A stretch of DNA of 64,000 nt from Gliomastix tumulicola (GCA_001599755.1 BCHX01000002.1:5314330-5378329); one strand, 5' to 3'. Positions 43,801 to 54,738 are shown, counted from the first letter of the stretch. The notes: a model not told the origin generated them from the sequence alone. A program made the numbers and translations.

Positions 43801-45288
43801 GGGCCGACGGAATGTGAGAAGGGCCTCGATGGCCCGAACTCGGGTCCCGCTGGCCAGTTGATCTGGTCTTCGTTGATCAAGATCCACGAGATGCATCATG
43901 GGTATTGGGACGCCCTTGAAGGAATGACGGGCTCGTTCGCCTTGAGCGCCGACGACATGGAGGACACCTTTGCACCCATTCCCGAGCCCAAGACCAACCA
44001 GTGGCTCAACATCTTCATTGATATCCTGACCATCGGGACGCTCACGACAGCCGCGCCGTTCTTCAACAACTTCCTGAAGATCCTGCCTGCATTTGCCAAC
44101 CCCAACACCTTTGATAACGCCAAGGACATCAGCATGAATCTCATCGGGCAAGCGACCACGCTGGCAAAGGATATGCTCGAGAGCCCTGCGCCGGACAAAT
44201 GGACGCCGCAGGAGCAGAACAAGTTCTCCACGTACGTGGCCCAGGTCATCTTCGGCTGGATGAACACGACCGAGCTCGCCGTCGGGAAGCTCTTTGACGG
44301 CAGCACCGAGTCCATCAAGTCGCTCGGGGACGCCATCGCGAACGGGAATCTCGTCGAGGGCAAGCGGGATCGGGAGAAGCCGGACGACAACACGGCTACC
44401 GAGCTGCGCGCCAACGTCCTCAAGTCCTTCTTTGGCTTTGCGATCCCGACGTTGTGGCGCCGCTCCAAGGCGTATGCGTTTGTGCTCGACTCTGGGTCCG
44501 GGTGCGATGGGAGGCCCTCGTCCAAGTACGTGTCTGATAGCACGGCGGACAAGACGGGTGTCTGCTACCAGGGCCGACGGTACTATCTGGTTGAGCCCGA
44601 GGGCAGTGCCTCTGACTGCGGGGATGGCGGCTGCATCGACAGTAAATTCTCCGCGCCGCCCGGTATAGACGATCTCGGGCGGTTCGGCCGCATAACGAAG
44701 GAGGATCTAGTCATTGGCTCCGTCCGCACATGGCGCGCCAACGGCAACGAGAACGGCGGCGACGTCCTGGACCCCATCAACGGCGGCTCTGTCCGCGGCG
44801 AGCTCGTCGATCTGGACATCACCACGCCGGGCTACGTCCGCCTGCCCGTCTGCAGCGGCGACCGCGCCTACCAGTCGTGGGACACGAGCAAAGAGGGCAG
44901 CAGCGCCAACTACCCCTGCGACGTGCCGCCCGGCAAGGACCACTGCCGGGACTCGACGTTCGAGGACCAGACGAGCGGCGCGTCGCCGACGGTGTCCGAC
45001 TGCCTGCAGATCATCCGCAACATCGAGGGGGACGCCGGGACGGAGTGGACGCATCGCATCACGGGCCATCGCGAGATCCTCAAGTACGGGTCGTGTGCGT
45101 TTGGCATCGAGAGGACGGGCGGCACGGGCGGGCAGGTCGAGTTTATGGTCGGCGGACAGGATGTGATTGATATCATCAATGATTCCATCAGCAAGTATGG
45201 AGGGGGCGGGAAGGTCGGCGCAAAGGGCGTCATGAATTGCAAGGGGACGACTTCTGGGCGGGTGAACGTGGAATGGGGGATCTACTGA
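40848..45288 (+). CDS. GH18 chitinase, subgroup-C type, with LysM and hevein-type chitin-binding domains
   Basis: Exons 40848-43646 and 43702-45288 with a 55-base intron (GTAGGC...ATAG), 1461 residues. Signal peptide about 1-22. LysM-like units start near residue 294 (CRTIQVEFGQGCPELAVACG) and 357 (CFSYQVQQGDDCAIIEAANG). A hevein-type domain lies at about 441-470 (NPCPLNACCTIWGQCG). The GH18 barrel runs from about 500 to 870, with SFGGWDFS and the catalytic DGVDIDWEYP near 607-616; the Glu is the proton donor. Then follow about 560 residues of a Cys-containing C-terminal region with no domain I recognise. It cuts chitin outside the cell or in the wall. This architecture marks fungal subgroup-C chitinases, whose genes often lie near LysM effector genes, as here. 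Confidence 0.92.
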
Positions 45289-46063
45289 TGATAGTTGTAG
45301 TTAATAGCACTATGTCCGTCCCGAAATTTGCCCTCCTTCATTACCTCTCTTGTGAGCCAAGCTGAGCTCTCGCCGCTTTAGGTGAATTATAGCGTAAGTC
45401 TTGCTAAGGCTTGGACATTGAGCAAAGTTCGGCACGTGTCCGGCGGTGTTTTTGCCTACACCAAACCAAGGTGACGGTACGTCGATTGCTTTCATCTGCC
45501 ACCATCTTCTGCGCCTCTTGCTTCGAGGGGTAGCGAATCCAAGCATCCTTCACCTCGCCGTACGGATTCGCCTCCGTCTTAAGCGTTCTTCCCCAGCCGA
45601 CCACTTCGGTCACGTGGCAGGATGCTGGGTTGAACCTCCCACTTTCGAGTGAGAGCCCGGTGAACGACGGCAACGACACCACCGATGGCTGGCAGCCTAT
45701 CCGTCGGCACGGTGAGTTGCCGTGTAGCCTCACTTTCCCTCTGTTCCTCCTTTCCCCCTCTCTTCGACTTTCTTTTTTCTCCCTCAAGCGACGGCGAGAG
45801 AAGCACCCGCAGCTGGCTGGACTGTGTACGAGCCGGGGCTCATGTCCAGTTGGCCCTGTTCGTCTGACCTGCAGCCACTGCAATAGACTTGATCAAAAGC
45901 CTCACAATATTGAATAGTGCGATGGAAATTAGTCGGTTACCTTCTATTATGGTGGCTATTTTGCTTAGAAATTGGTCGATTGGAGGAAAAGACTACTGTC
46001 TACCCCATGCTCTGTGCATTTCTGAGCTACAACCAACAGCGCCACGCCTAGTTGCTTCCATGA
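45289..46063. other. Convergent intergenic region
   Basis: About 775 bases. A 159-residue minus-strand ORF (45883-45404) is present but has no recognisable domain; I do not call it a gene. Otherwise 3' flanks. Confidence 0.45.
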
Positions 46064-46615
46064 TCACGCACTGACACGCTCGCACCTCTCTCCGGCGGTA
46101 TTGCCACACCTGAAAGGCAACAGGCAACACCCATCATCGATAAACTGCTCCAGCCCATTGGGACCCTCGCCCAGAGACTCGCAATCTGGACCGTTCGGGA
46201 AGCCACACTCGTCATCCACGCCGACGTCGACGTCGTCCTCCTCTTCATCATCCACGTTGCCACCATTGTTGTTGCTTCCATTGTTGTTTCCATTGTTGTT
46301 TCCATTGTTGTTTCCATTGTTGTTTCCATTGTTGTTGCCGCCGTTGTTGCCGCCGTTGTTACCGTTCACGGCGACTCGCTCGCATAGCTCGCCAGCGACA
46401 TTGCCGCAGCGGAAGGGCAGAAGGCAGCAGCCGTCATCGGGGAACTGTTCGAGTCCGTTCTCGCCCACGCCGAGCGAGACGCAAGTAGGGCCGTCCGGGA
46501 AGCCGCAGCTGCATGTTGTCAGTAAAGATTTATCGATGTTGTTGGTAGGGCTTGCTCACGCATCCTGGGCCACGGCGGAGGCAATGAGAAACTGGAGGGG
46601 GATGAGGAACTTCAT
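46064..46615 (-). CDS. Small secreted protein with two duplicated Cys domains and an Asn/Gly linker
   Basis: Exons 46615-46560 and 46508-46064 with a 51-base intron (GTGAGC...GCAG), 166 residues. Signal peptide MKFLIPLQFLIASAVAQ (about 1-17). Two copies of one domain follow, each with six cysteines. The first is CGFPDGPTCVSLGVGENGLE then DDGCCLLPFRCGNVAGELC; the second is CGFPNGPDCESLGEGPNGLE then DDGCCLLPFRCGNTAGERC. Between them lie GNNN repeats and an acidic run (DDEEEDDVDVGVDDE). Small size, signal peptide and paired cysteines suggest a secreted effector-like or wall-associated protein. I do not recognise the family. The near-identity of the copies points to recent internal duplication or strong constraint. 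Confidence 0.85.
46263..46366 (-). repeat. 12-base minisatellite encoding GNNN units
   Basis: About five near-perfect 12-base units (CCATTGTTGTTT on the plus strand) flanked by degenerate ones, in frame in the linker of the duplicated Cys-domain protein. Confidence 0.85.
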
Positions 46616-47548
46616 TTTGAGGAATTTCGTGTTTTGAGAATCGTAGCGAACGGTGGTGAATGGTTATGAGATGAGATATAATTATCGATGGGTAGAGAAA
46701 AACAGATCCGGCCAGCAGATCTTGGTTGAATCAGTGAATGAGAGGTGAGGAATGAGATGCTTCCATTCAACGACAGATGCGGCTGCCTTTATAACTACTT
46801 ATTGAAGCCGCCATCATCGGCAATTGTGAGCCTGTCACGAATGATTCTCAATGGGACGACTTTGAAACCCGAGACTCGGAGGTTTCAGATGTGCGACTGG
46901 GCACCCCCGAGGTCCCGGGGTAAACATAAGAATTTTTGACAGCTCCCCAGTGTCTCACTAACGTATCAATCGGCTATTACCCCGGCCCGAGATACACTCG
47001 GGTCGTCGGCGAGTCATGATTGACAGCCCCGGCGTCCCGTCACTGGCTCGGATATGAAGCTTAAACAGCCCCCTGCCCAAACTATTAGCATATTCCCCGT
47101 CAAGTCTGGAAGCAAGTGGGTGTGCTTCATAGTTCCGGCATTATAGGCCTCGGGGGTCAATCAAAGAACAGGAATTTCACCCGCTACAGTCTTGGCGAGG
47201 TTTGAGGGATACAGGTATTGGGGATACCACAGATCAGGGGTCCCCCAGTGAGCGTCACACTGGAAACTTCTACGAGGCACTCCAAGACTTCCAGGAGAAT
47301 TTTCAAACTACCATCGAGACAATAGGCTAATTCTAACCTTAAAACAGATGATGGCGGGCGGACGAAGACGCATGAACGCTGTCGACGTGAGTGACATCGC
47401 CAAGGTCGCATCGTTCATTCCACAAAGACGGAGGAAAGCCCGAAGAGAAAAACATTCCCTGCTACTCACGGTATAGATATGGTAAAATAACATTGGCCCT
47501 CAATGTCCAGTCGCAATCTTCAGTTGCCCTTTCTACCAAGCCCCCAGA
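46616..47548. other. Intergenic region, 0.93 kb
   Basis: Promoter of the small secreted protein and 3' flank of the second F-box-type gene. Only short ORFs. Nothing recognisable. Confidence 0.5.
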
Positions 47549-49063
47549 TCATGATCTCGTGAACAGACTCGTAACCCAACTCAGAAACCCGCCCTCTGGC
47601 CTGGCAATCTCGATCTCGTCATCGTCATCCTCGCTCTCACCACCCTCAGTCTCGCTCTCCTCATCCATGGGGTCTTCAGTCTCCACCGGCGGCGGCTTTC
47701 GGGGATACTCCAGGCTCAGGTAACTGTCTTGGCCGACCCTTTTCACGGCGTCGATGAGTTTGATCCTCTCCTCCGCCGTGTCAATCGGCACCCCAGGAGT
47801 TCCGGGACGCCGTCTTTGACACGGATATCCGATATGGAGACGGCAGTTCTCGTCCACGCCCTCGCACCATCCCACCAGCTCTGCCAGCCGACGCAGGCTC
47901 CCGACGGACCCCCGTTCGTCGCGGAGCAGAGCCTCCCTCGGGATTCTCGCGCCGCCGATGACGCTGCACCAGTTGCCATCCTCCCCCTCGCAACGTCTCT
48001 CCAGCGTGGGATATACGCAGAAAACCTCGCCCTTGCTGGTGGGCCATTGCAGGGTGTCGGAATATCTTCGGACCTCCCGCTCCGTCTCGGAGCGCTGCGG
48101 GATGACCCATGCTTCCTTGTCCAGGATGTTGGCTCGGATGTGAGTCGGCAAGTGACCACCTCCGTACGAGCCTTGAGCGGGCCCGATCACCTTCACTACC
48201 AGCCCCGGACGGCTACGATAGGCAGGGTCCTCAAAGGCCCTTTCCATGGCGCTGGTAAACGCGGCCCAAGTCTTGCGGCTCTCCGAACGTCGGGGGAAAG
48301 CGGATGCTTCACCGCAACCACTCATGATGCGTTTCTGGCGACCCAGATTGATCATCATTGCGCGCAGGTTGGGCATGGCGACAGGCGGCGGCGGTGGCGG
48401 CGATGGAAGAGAAGAGGGCGAAGCGGCGTTGCCCGCCGCCGCCGCCGCCGCCTCGAGCCCGAACAGAGCGGCGCAGATGCTCGTCATGTGAAGCTTCACG
48501 TGGGCCAGCTGGGGGAGCAGCCTGCGCACAGCCTCGCACACGTGCGGGCCCTCGAGACCGCTCCCCTCGTGCTGGCTTCTGGACCATCCCGAAGTCCTCT
48601 CAGAGGCTTGATAGTTGATCTCCAGCGCACGACAGGTCTCGGGCAAGCGGTCCAGCAATTCGGCGACAGCCTTGGACGAAATCAGACAGCCATTGTCTGC
48701 ATGGAAGGAGAAAGACGCGAGACGGCACATCGTTGCCAGCTGCGGTAGAAACCGGCTGCGGCATCGCGTGAGCTCTGCGTGGGGTACCGGCTGGATCCTA
48801 ATAGGTGTGCTGGGGATGGGGGACGTGAGCCGGAGAGTGACGGAGAGGACATGGCGGGCGTATCTGTCCGCGTTGAAGCAGGCCGTGAACGCAACGAGGC
48901 GCGTGTTGTCGAGGGCGATGGCGCCGTAGACGAGCGGGGCGACCGTGTCGTGCCACGTCTTGCAGACGAGCATGCAGCTGAGAAGATCATTGAGCAGGCC
49001 TCGGTTGGCACGCTTGATCTCCAGGAGGATGTTCTCCAGCACTAGATAGGGTAGCGCGTCCAT
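47549..49063 (-). CDS. F-box-type hypothetical protein
   Basis: Single exon, 504 residues. The N terminus MDALPYLVLENILLEIKRAN and LLSCMLVCKTWHDTVAPLVY is a clear fungal F-box-like pattern (LP..VL..I, L...LVCK.W...). Such proteins usually recruit targets to SCF ubiquitin ligases through Skp1. The middle contains an A-rich/P-rich low-complexity segment (EAAAAAAGNAA, SLPSPPPPPP). The C terminus is acidic (EESETEGGESEDDDDEIEIA) and ends in SWVTSLFTRS. No LRR or WD repeat is obvious. Substrate unknown. The 339-residue antisense frame opposite it is a shadow. Confidence 0.78.
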   Translation of the reverse strand: MDALPYLVLENILLEIKRANRGLLNDLLSCMLVCKTWHDTVAPLVYGAIALDNTRLVAFTACFNADRYARHVLSVTLRLTSPIPSTPIRIQPVPHAELTRCRSRFLPQLATMCRLASFSFHADNGCLISSKAVAELLDRLPETCRALEINYQASERTSGWSRSQHEGSGLEGPHVCEAVRRLLPQLAHVKLHMTSICAALFGLEAAAAAAGNAASPSSLPSPPPPPPVAMPNLRAMMINLGRQKRIMSGCGEASAFPRRSESRKTWAAFTSAMERAFEDPAYRSRPGLVVKVIGPAQGSYGGGHLPTHIRANILDKEAWVIPQRSETEREVRRYSDTLQWPTSKGEVFCVYPTLERRCEGEDGNWCSVIGGARIPREALLRDERGSVGSLRRLAELVGWCEGVDENCRLHIGYPCQRRRPGTPGVPIDTAEERIKLIDAVKRVGQDSYLSLEYPRKPPPVETEDPMDEESETEGGESEDDDDEIEIARPEGGFLSWVTSLFTRS

Positions 49064-50622
49064 GGTGCGTCTCGGCTCCGGCGGTTGGTGCTAGTAGAGA
49101 GAGAGAGAGAGAGTAGCGTCCTTCCTCTGCCTGCGCGTTTACCCCTCACGATAAGACATCGTATTTTGCACATTGCCTGTTTGTGGCACGTCATCCTCGA
49201 TGTGATTGGTGCCCCCTCTGATGACGCCTCCTTATCTCCGACCCATCGCCAGACCAATCGCCTTGGCCGAAACAACGCGTCGGCAGTGCGACACTGTCCA
49301 AGCTCTTTACTGACAAAGAATAGCGTCAGGCCTCCGAGCTTGCCTCGTACCGGAAGGACCACGCGACCGTCCACCGCCGTCCAGCTTACAGGCGGGCGTT
49401 CAGAGGGCAGCTCGCGCTCGCTCCCAAGACCTTGGCCAGGCGGCTGCATGCCAATAGCTCATCCTCGTGCCTGTCCTACTTGCCTGTTGGGGCGGGCGTG
49501 GAAGACCGCTGGAACCTTTGAGCCCGATGTTCCAGGGCCTAGATCTCGGTACGCCGGAGGGCGCCGGCCAATAAACCTGGTAACAGTGGGAAAGCTGCCC
49601 AATGAGAGTAGAAGCTGCCGCAACCGGAGAAGGCGTGTGCACTGCACGTGGGACGAATCTGGCTGTCCTTCGTCTTCTTCCGGCATCTGTCGATATACCG
49701 TTACATTAAAGCGCATAAGGTTGGTCGCCTCCATCCGCAATGATACGAGAATCCCCCTCAATGCAGGCGCCGGGCATTTTTTTCCATTTTTACCTTCTGA
49801 TCAAGCATAAATCGAACGGATCCCTGCCCTCTTGGCGGCTGTTCCACCAATTCGTCCCGCCAAGCAGCATGTAACTACCGAAGAGCTATTGCACAGCCAG
49901 CGGTCTCTGCGTTTAGCTCGGGTAGATCAGCCGTGACCTGATCCATTCCAACGGGTTTTTTTTGCCTGGGCACGATGCAGGGCCGGAGAGAGAGACACCA
50001 TTGCACCGTGGCAGCTGACTGACGGCTTGTTCACAGAGCCCGTTCTCTGTAATACTGTCTCTCGTACTCTGTAACCGCGTCGCTTAGCGATCCCCCTTAA
50101 TATTACCGATTCCCAACTCTTGGCCTTGACAACTTCCTTTCTCGTACACGCGCGCCTTTCACGGGCAGAATCTAGCGCCAATTTTAGGGGGCGAAGTCGG
50201 AAGCCCGGTGGATCTTGACCCTGACCTTCTCTTCTCGGAGGGCTGCCTCTGCGGGGAGACGACGACGCGAGAGCTGCAATTGGCCGCCGACCGAACAGCA
50301 GTGCCATCAAGTGACTTTATCTCTCAGCCCAAAGGGCCAGGAGAAGGCAGACACCAAGAGGCCAGGACTGAGTTGGCAGGTGGTGCATGGCGACGATGGC
50401 GTCGGCCGAGCGAGGAAAGCGAGGAGGAAGCGGAAGGCAGATAGAGCAGAACAAAGAAAAGGGAGAAACGGGACTCGGACCAGGCGTTTGATTCGAAACA
50501 TAAATAGAGGGTGCTCCCGCCCCGACGGACGATCAACGGGATCATCACCGCAGATCACTCCAGCACAGACACTCACCACTGATCATCCTCCTTTCAGGGT
50601 TTCTCCAACCGCCGCCGTCACC
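49064..50622. other. Divergent intergenic region, 1.56 kb
   Basis: Between the F-box-type gene and the trypsin gene. Contains a GA run at about 49097-49113. A 241-residue plus-strand ORF (49085-49810) is low-complexity and not supported. A TATA-like site near 50499 belongs to the trypsin gene. Confidence 0.5.
50499..50507 (+). promoter_or_regulatory. TATA-like element of the trypsin gene
   Basis: CATAAATAG, 116-124 bases upstream of the start codon, followed by a C/T-rich leader. Confidence 0.4.
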
Positions 50623-51461
50623 ATGAAGTTCCTTGCCTTCGCTGCCGCGCTCCTCATGCCGGCCCTCTCCCTCGGTGCCGACGTTGAGGCCCGTGGCGAC
50701 GACTTTTCCGTCCAGGAGATCGTCGGTGGCTCGCCCGCTGCGTCCGGCGAGTTCCCCTACATCGTCTCGCTGTCCCGCTCCGGCAGCCACTTCTGCGGCG
50801 GTGCCCTGCTCAACGCCTACACCGTGGTGACTGCTGCCCACTGCTCCACCGGCATCTCGCCCTCCACCGTCCGCGTCCGCGCCGGCTCTCTCGTGAGTGC
50901 TCTGTCTCAGTATAGACTTGAGAGTTGCAACATACTAATTCTTTCCCCCAGCGATGGGCCTCCGGCGGCACCCAGGTCGGCGTCCGACAGATCCTCATCC
51001 ACCCCAGCTACAGCTCCAGCACCCTCAACAACGACATCGCCCTCTGGCGCCTGTCCTCGCCCATCAACGCCGGCGGTAGCATCGGCTACGTCTCCCTGCC
51101 CGCCTCCGGCTCCGACCCGGCCTCCGGCAGCACCACCACCGTCGCCGGCTGGGGCACCACCTCCGAGGGCGGCAGCATCCCCGCCTCGCTCCTCAAGGTC
51201 TCCGTCCCCGTCGTCGCCCGCGCCACCTGCAACAGCCAGTACGGCGGCGACATCACCACCGCCATGTTCTGCGCCGGCTACACCAGCGGCGGCCGCGACG
51301 CCTGCCAGGGCGACTCCGGCGGTCCCATCGTCAACACCGGCCGCCAGCTCGTCGGTGTCGTCTCCTGGGGCAACGGCTGCGCGCGTCCCAACTTCCCCGG
51401 TGTCTACACCCGTGTTGGCCAGTTCGTCTCCTGGATCAACAGCAACAGGTGGACTTCTTAA
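50623..51461 (+). CDS. Secreted trypsin-like serine protease (S1 family)
   Basis: Exons 50623-50892 and 50952-51461 with a 59-base intron (GTGAGT...CCAG), 259 residues. Signal peptide about 1-19 ([19 protein letters not shown]), a short propeptide, then the mature N terminus [14 protein letters not shown]. Catalytic triad: His in TAAHCS, Asp in NNDIALW and Ser in GDSGGP. The Asp six residues before the catalytic Ser ([10 protein letters not shown]) predicts cleavage after Lys/Arg. Disulfide-forming cysteines are in FCGG...AHC and CAGY...C. It is an extracellular digestive or host-associated protease; trypsins are patchily distributed in fungi and common in insect- and plant-associated species. 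The start ATG is in a CACCATG context. Confidence 0.93.
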
Positions 51462-51652
51462 GCGGAGAGTGTGGCCTTGGGCGCTTCTCGGCAGAAAAGG
51501 GGGATTGGTGGAGGAGTATCTATAGCTGGTAGATGTCAATGAATAAACGAGTTGCAGAATATGAGGTCCATGATCGGAGTATAAGTGATGTTCAAAAGTC
51601 TTGGATGAGTTCTCTACGCTGAAGTTTCTTCACCCTGTAAGATGGCAGTGGT

Positions 51653-52912
51653 CTATACTCCCTCCGAATCCGGTCGCTGTTCAATCTCCTCCGTCCATCC
51701 AAACTCATCTGTCACCCCAAACACGATATCAGACAGCCATTCCTTAATGAGAAGGGCGTACGACGCGGACTCGTTCGGAGGAACCGGGATATGTATATTC
51801 TCTCCGCCATGCTGGATTGTCTCGGCCGGTGATATAAAGTACTGCAAGAACTTGATCAGCATTTCATTCACATACGGCACTCCGCCAGGAATTTCCCGCC
51901 AACTTACCGCGGTCCCTGCGGCAAACGCCTCAATCAGCCGACCCTCTCCAGCTGCCTTCTTCATCTCGTTGATAGAGAAGTTTCTTTCACTGATATTGAG
52001 AGGGGTAAGCTGCTGTCCCCGATGCTTCCAGGTAGATGGGACATTCTGATTCGCCTTGACGGCGTCCAACACGCTGCGTCGTGTTACACCCTCCAGAATC
52101 AGCCCGTTGTCGACGCTTGCCGTAACCAGTTCAAATTCGCCCGCCTCTGTCTTCCATACTGTGAAGAAGTTGCTCGCCCCAGCTTCGGTCACGAATCCAT
52201 CGTCTCCAAACAGCCATAAGACTTGGTCGAACCCTTCTGCAATTGCTGCCGTGTGAGCTGGCAGCGTGGGCCCGTAGTTCCCACCGAGCTTTGCGTTGCC
52301 GAATCCTTTAGGCCAGGCGCGGATGGTATCAACCGGGGAGGTGACCAGTCTCATACCGTTTCCTGCTATCGAAAACCCTGGGAGGAGAGTGGAAACGACG
52401 TAGAGCAACGATTGTCTCGGCTTCTGAACCCCGAGCGCTGGTGTCGTCCCGATGTGCGTTGGTCGTAAGTATAGCGTCTGACCAGTCTGGCCACTCGGTA
52501 GTAGTGTTTTGGCGACAAATGCACCGAACTGTTCGAGAACTATCTTTAGACGCACCGGATCAAACTCGGGCAGCCCGACACGCCGAGAGGACTTGAGCAT
52601 CCTCTCACAGTTCAGCTGAAGCCGAAACACCCGTAGTTTGTCGTCGTGTCCGCGGTAGATCTTGATTCCCTCGAAGCATTCTGTCGCGTATTGCAGGACA
52701 CTAGCACCAGGCAAAATGGGAAGCGGACCGTATGGCCGGATCTCCGGGGTGTTCCATCCAGAAGTTTCATCCCACTCCCATAGAAGCATGTGCTCTGCGA
52801 ATGCTGTCTGCGACACGCCCAGTGACCGCACCGGTGCCCCTTCGATTGTGGCTGTCTCGTCGTGATAGTCTAGGACTTCGACACCAGGCACGGCGCTAAC
52901 GTTGATGGGCAT
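51653..52912 (-). CDS. Branched-chain amino-acid aminotransferase (class IV PLP)
   Basis: Single exon, 419 residues from the ATG at 52912 (the open frame extends upstream without ATG). Motifs: QYATECFEGIKIYRG, LRVFRLQLNCERM, YLRPTHIGTTPALGV, the PLP lysine in GNAKLGGNYGPTLPA, EAGASNFFTVW, LILEGVTRRSVLD and EAFAAGTAVSW. It transfers the amino group between Leu/Ile/Val and 2-oxoglutarate using pyridoxal phosphate. No obvious mitochondrial targeting sequence is seen, so it may be cytosolic. Many fungi have several copies, some serving secondary metabolism. It is divergent from a tautomerase, which could suggest a small catabolic unit, but this is weak. Confidence 0.92.
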   Translation of the reverse strand: MPINVSAVPGVEVLDYHDETATIEGAPVRSLGVSQTAFAEHMLLWEWDETSGWNTPEIRPYGPLPILPGASVLQYATECFEGIKIYRGHDDKLRVFRLQLNCERMLKSSRRVGLPEFDPVRLKIVLEQFGAFVAKTLLPSGQTGQTLYLRPTHIGTTPALGVQKPRQSLLYVVSTLLPGFSIAGNGMRLVTSPVDTIRAWPKGFGNAKLGGNYGPTLPAHTAAIAEGFDQVLWLFGDDGFVTEAGASNFFTVWKTEAGEFELVTASVDNGLILEGVTRRSVLDAVKANQNVPSTWKHRGQQLTPLNISERNFSINEMKKAAGEGRLIEAFAAGTAVSWREIPGGVPYVNEMLIKFLQYFISPAETIQHGGENIHIPVPPNESASYALLIKEWLSDIVFGVTDEFGWTEEIEQRPDSEGV

Positions 52913-53453
52913 GATTCCGAAGATGACATGAAGCAGCTGCGATTGTCCTTTGGTGGGGGAAACAGAGAGCAGCTTCCCCTCAGGATTCAACACAAGGAAA
53001 CTTATAATGCTACACACCTATGCATTTGCATAGACAATATTCCGGTATCGGAATCGTTGATCTAGTTAAGCCGCAGTGCCGGGCTGCTACAACTCTACAT
53101 CGGCCAAAGTCGGTCCAAGTCGGCTCGCGCCCTTCAATCGACATCGCAACCTTGAAGTCTGGTTGCGCCCTTCAGTTGACATTGAGCCATATCAAGCCGA
53201 CGATGGCGAAATGATCCTCTCACAACGATGAACCGGAGACTGTACGTAAATGGTCCGCATGAAGGACAGTTGATTATCAATCGTGTAGATTACACAGGAA
53301 CCTTAGCTTTGCGAATATCGGAGGAGATGCCCTGTTTACGGGCTCAGCAGGTTACAAAATGAAACGATTCCTGGACATCTTCTCATCTACATAGAGAATA
53401 ACTTTGGATACAAGCCAAATTTTCTCGAGGGCAGCCCTGGACGCACGGCCGCG
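52913..53453. promoter_or_regulatory. Divergent promoter, aminotransferase / tautomerase
   Basis: About 540 bases between divergent starts. No defined motif recognised. Confidence 0.4.
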
Positions 53454-54015
53454 ATGCCTATCTACAAGTTCGAGCATGTCATCCCGCTATCCCGGTCCCA
53501 AAAGACAGGGCTAGCCCAAGCTATCACGGACTGGCACGCAACTACATTCAAGGCGCCTCGTTTCATCGTCAATGTTCGCTTCGTCGATGTTTCGCAAGGA
53601 GTATTGGCGGATACTTACATCGGAGGGGCCCAGAGACAGACAAATCGCCTCTTTGTCAGCCTGCGCAGCGGGACGGGCCGCACCGACTCTCAGCTGCAGG
53701 GCATGAGCGATAAATTGGAGAGCCTTTGGGATCTGGCCGTTGGCAAATCTCGCTCGAACCAGCTGAGAGGGGTGTTTATTTTGGGACACATTGACAGTGC
53801 GAAGGAGGCTGGGTTCCATCTCCCATTGGTATGTTTCAATCCTGATCAAGAATGCCAATTCGCAAGTCATCTAATCCCGTATGTCACAGCCTGGCGGATT
53901 CGAACAATGGGTCAGGGATAATACGGATGAGTTTCGACGGCTGGCGGAGGAGGGCGATCTTGATGCGGCACAAGTTGTTGAGGAAATCGAGACTCGGAAA
54001 GAATTTCAGAAGTAG
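53454..54015 (+). CDS. Tautomerase-superfamily protein
   Basis: Exons 53454-53828 and 53890-54015 with a 61-base intron (GTATGT...ACAG), 166 residues. Met is followed by Pro (MPIYKFEHV); removal of Met would expose the N-terminal proline that acts as catalytic base in this superfamily. FIVNVRFVDVSQ and RLFVSLRSGTGRTDSQLQGM match fungal proteins of the oxalocrotonate tautomerase-like/cis-CAAD-like group (Tautomerase_3). After the intron comes PGGFEQWVRDNTDEFRRLAE with an acidic helical tail. A small cytosolic enzyme; its substrate (a keto-enol isomer or halo-acid-like compound) is unknown. Confidence 0.87.
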
Positions 54016-54738
54016 TCTCTTGGTATTCACTTTGTGAGGAAATCCCAGCATGTGCCAACGGCTAGAGCCCGAGCTTCTCTACGTGTTTTAAAGGGCTAGC
54101 ATGTTGCATAATCGTGGCTCCAAATAAGGCCATTCCCATTGTGTATGTTATCCTCCTACGTGGTGGTCCTAGATACGGAGCTGTGAAGTCGCACCCGGCA
54201 ATTTACTGCTGTCTATCGGCTCGGGGTTGGACACTCCCATTGAGAGATGAGGGGAAACATGAAACTACGTCATTGATCGTCTTCCCTGGGCTGCCTTTCG
54301 CATCCTTGAGCAATTAGAGATCCTATTGGCTCGCTGTCAAGCCAAAGTTGGAGATGACCCATTGTCTTCTCGTGATCGCCCCCTCATGTTGCCTGATCCA
54401 GGAACAGATTGTAGCCGGTGCGGGTCGACACCTCTCTATCGACGATTGACTCGGACAAAACCAACCGGATTGGACCCGTACCAAGTTTGAAAGGAGTGTT
54501 ATGATGCAAGCCTGACGTTTTCTTCCTCCCACATCGGATGGGGGGCTCGGAGAGATGAATGGAAACCCGTATATACCTAGGCCATGCATGAACAGGTATA
54601 ACTGCATTGAAGTCCACGTTGGCTTCTGGCCCAATTGAGATTCACTTGTCCATTGTGCTCCTCTGAATTCCAGACGACATTCCTTTCTTTTCCCACATAC
54701 ACCTGCCCCCTTTCCTTCGGGTCTCTACAAAGACAACG
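54016..54738. other. Intergenic region, 0.72 kb
   Basis: Between plus-strand genes; C-rich leader near the downstream start. No gene seen. Confidence 0.5.

Noticed and set aside
45404..45883. 159-residue minus-strand ORF
   Set aside because: Basic, low-complexity and without homology I can recognise; not enough to call a gene.
47729..48748. 339-residue plus-strand ORF
   Set aside because: Shadow of the second F-box-type gene, rich in Arg/Ala.
49085..49810. 241-residue plus-strand ORF in the intergenic region
   Set aside because: Starts inside a GA microsatellite, has no domain or signal peptide, and its composition is not protein-like.
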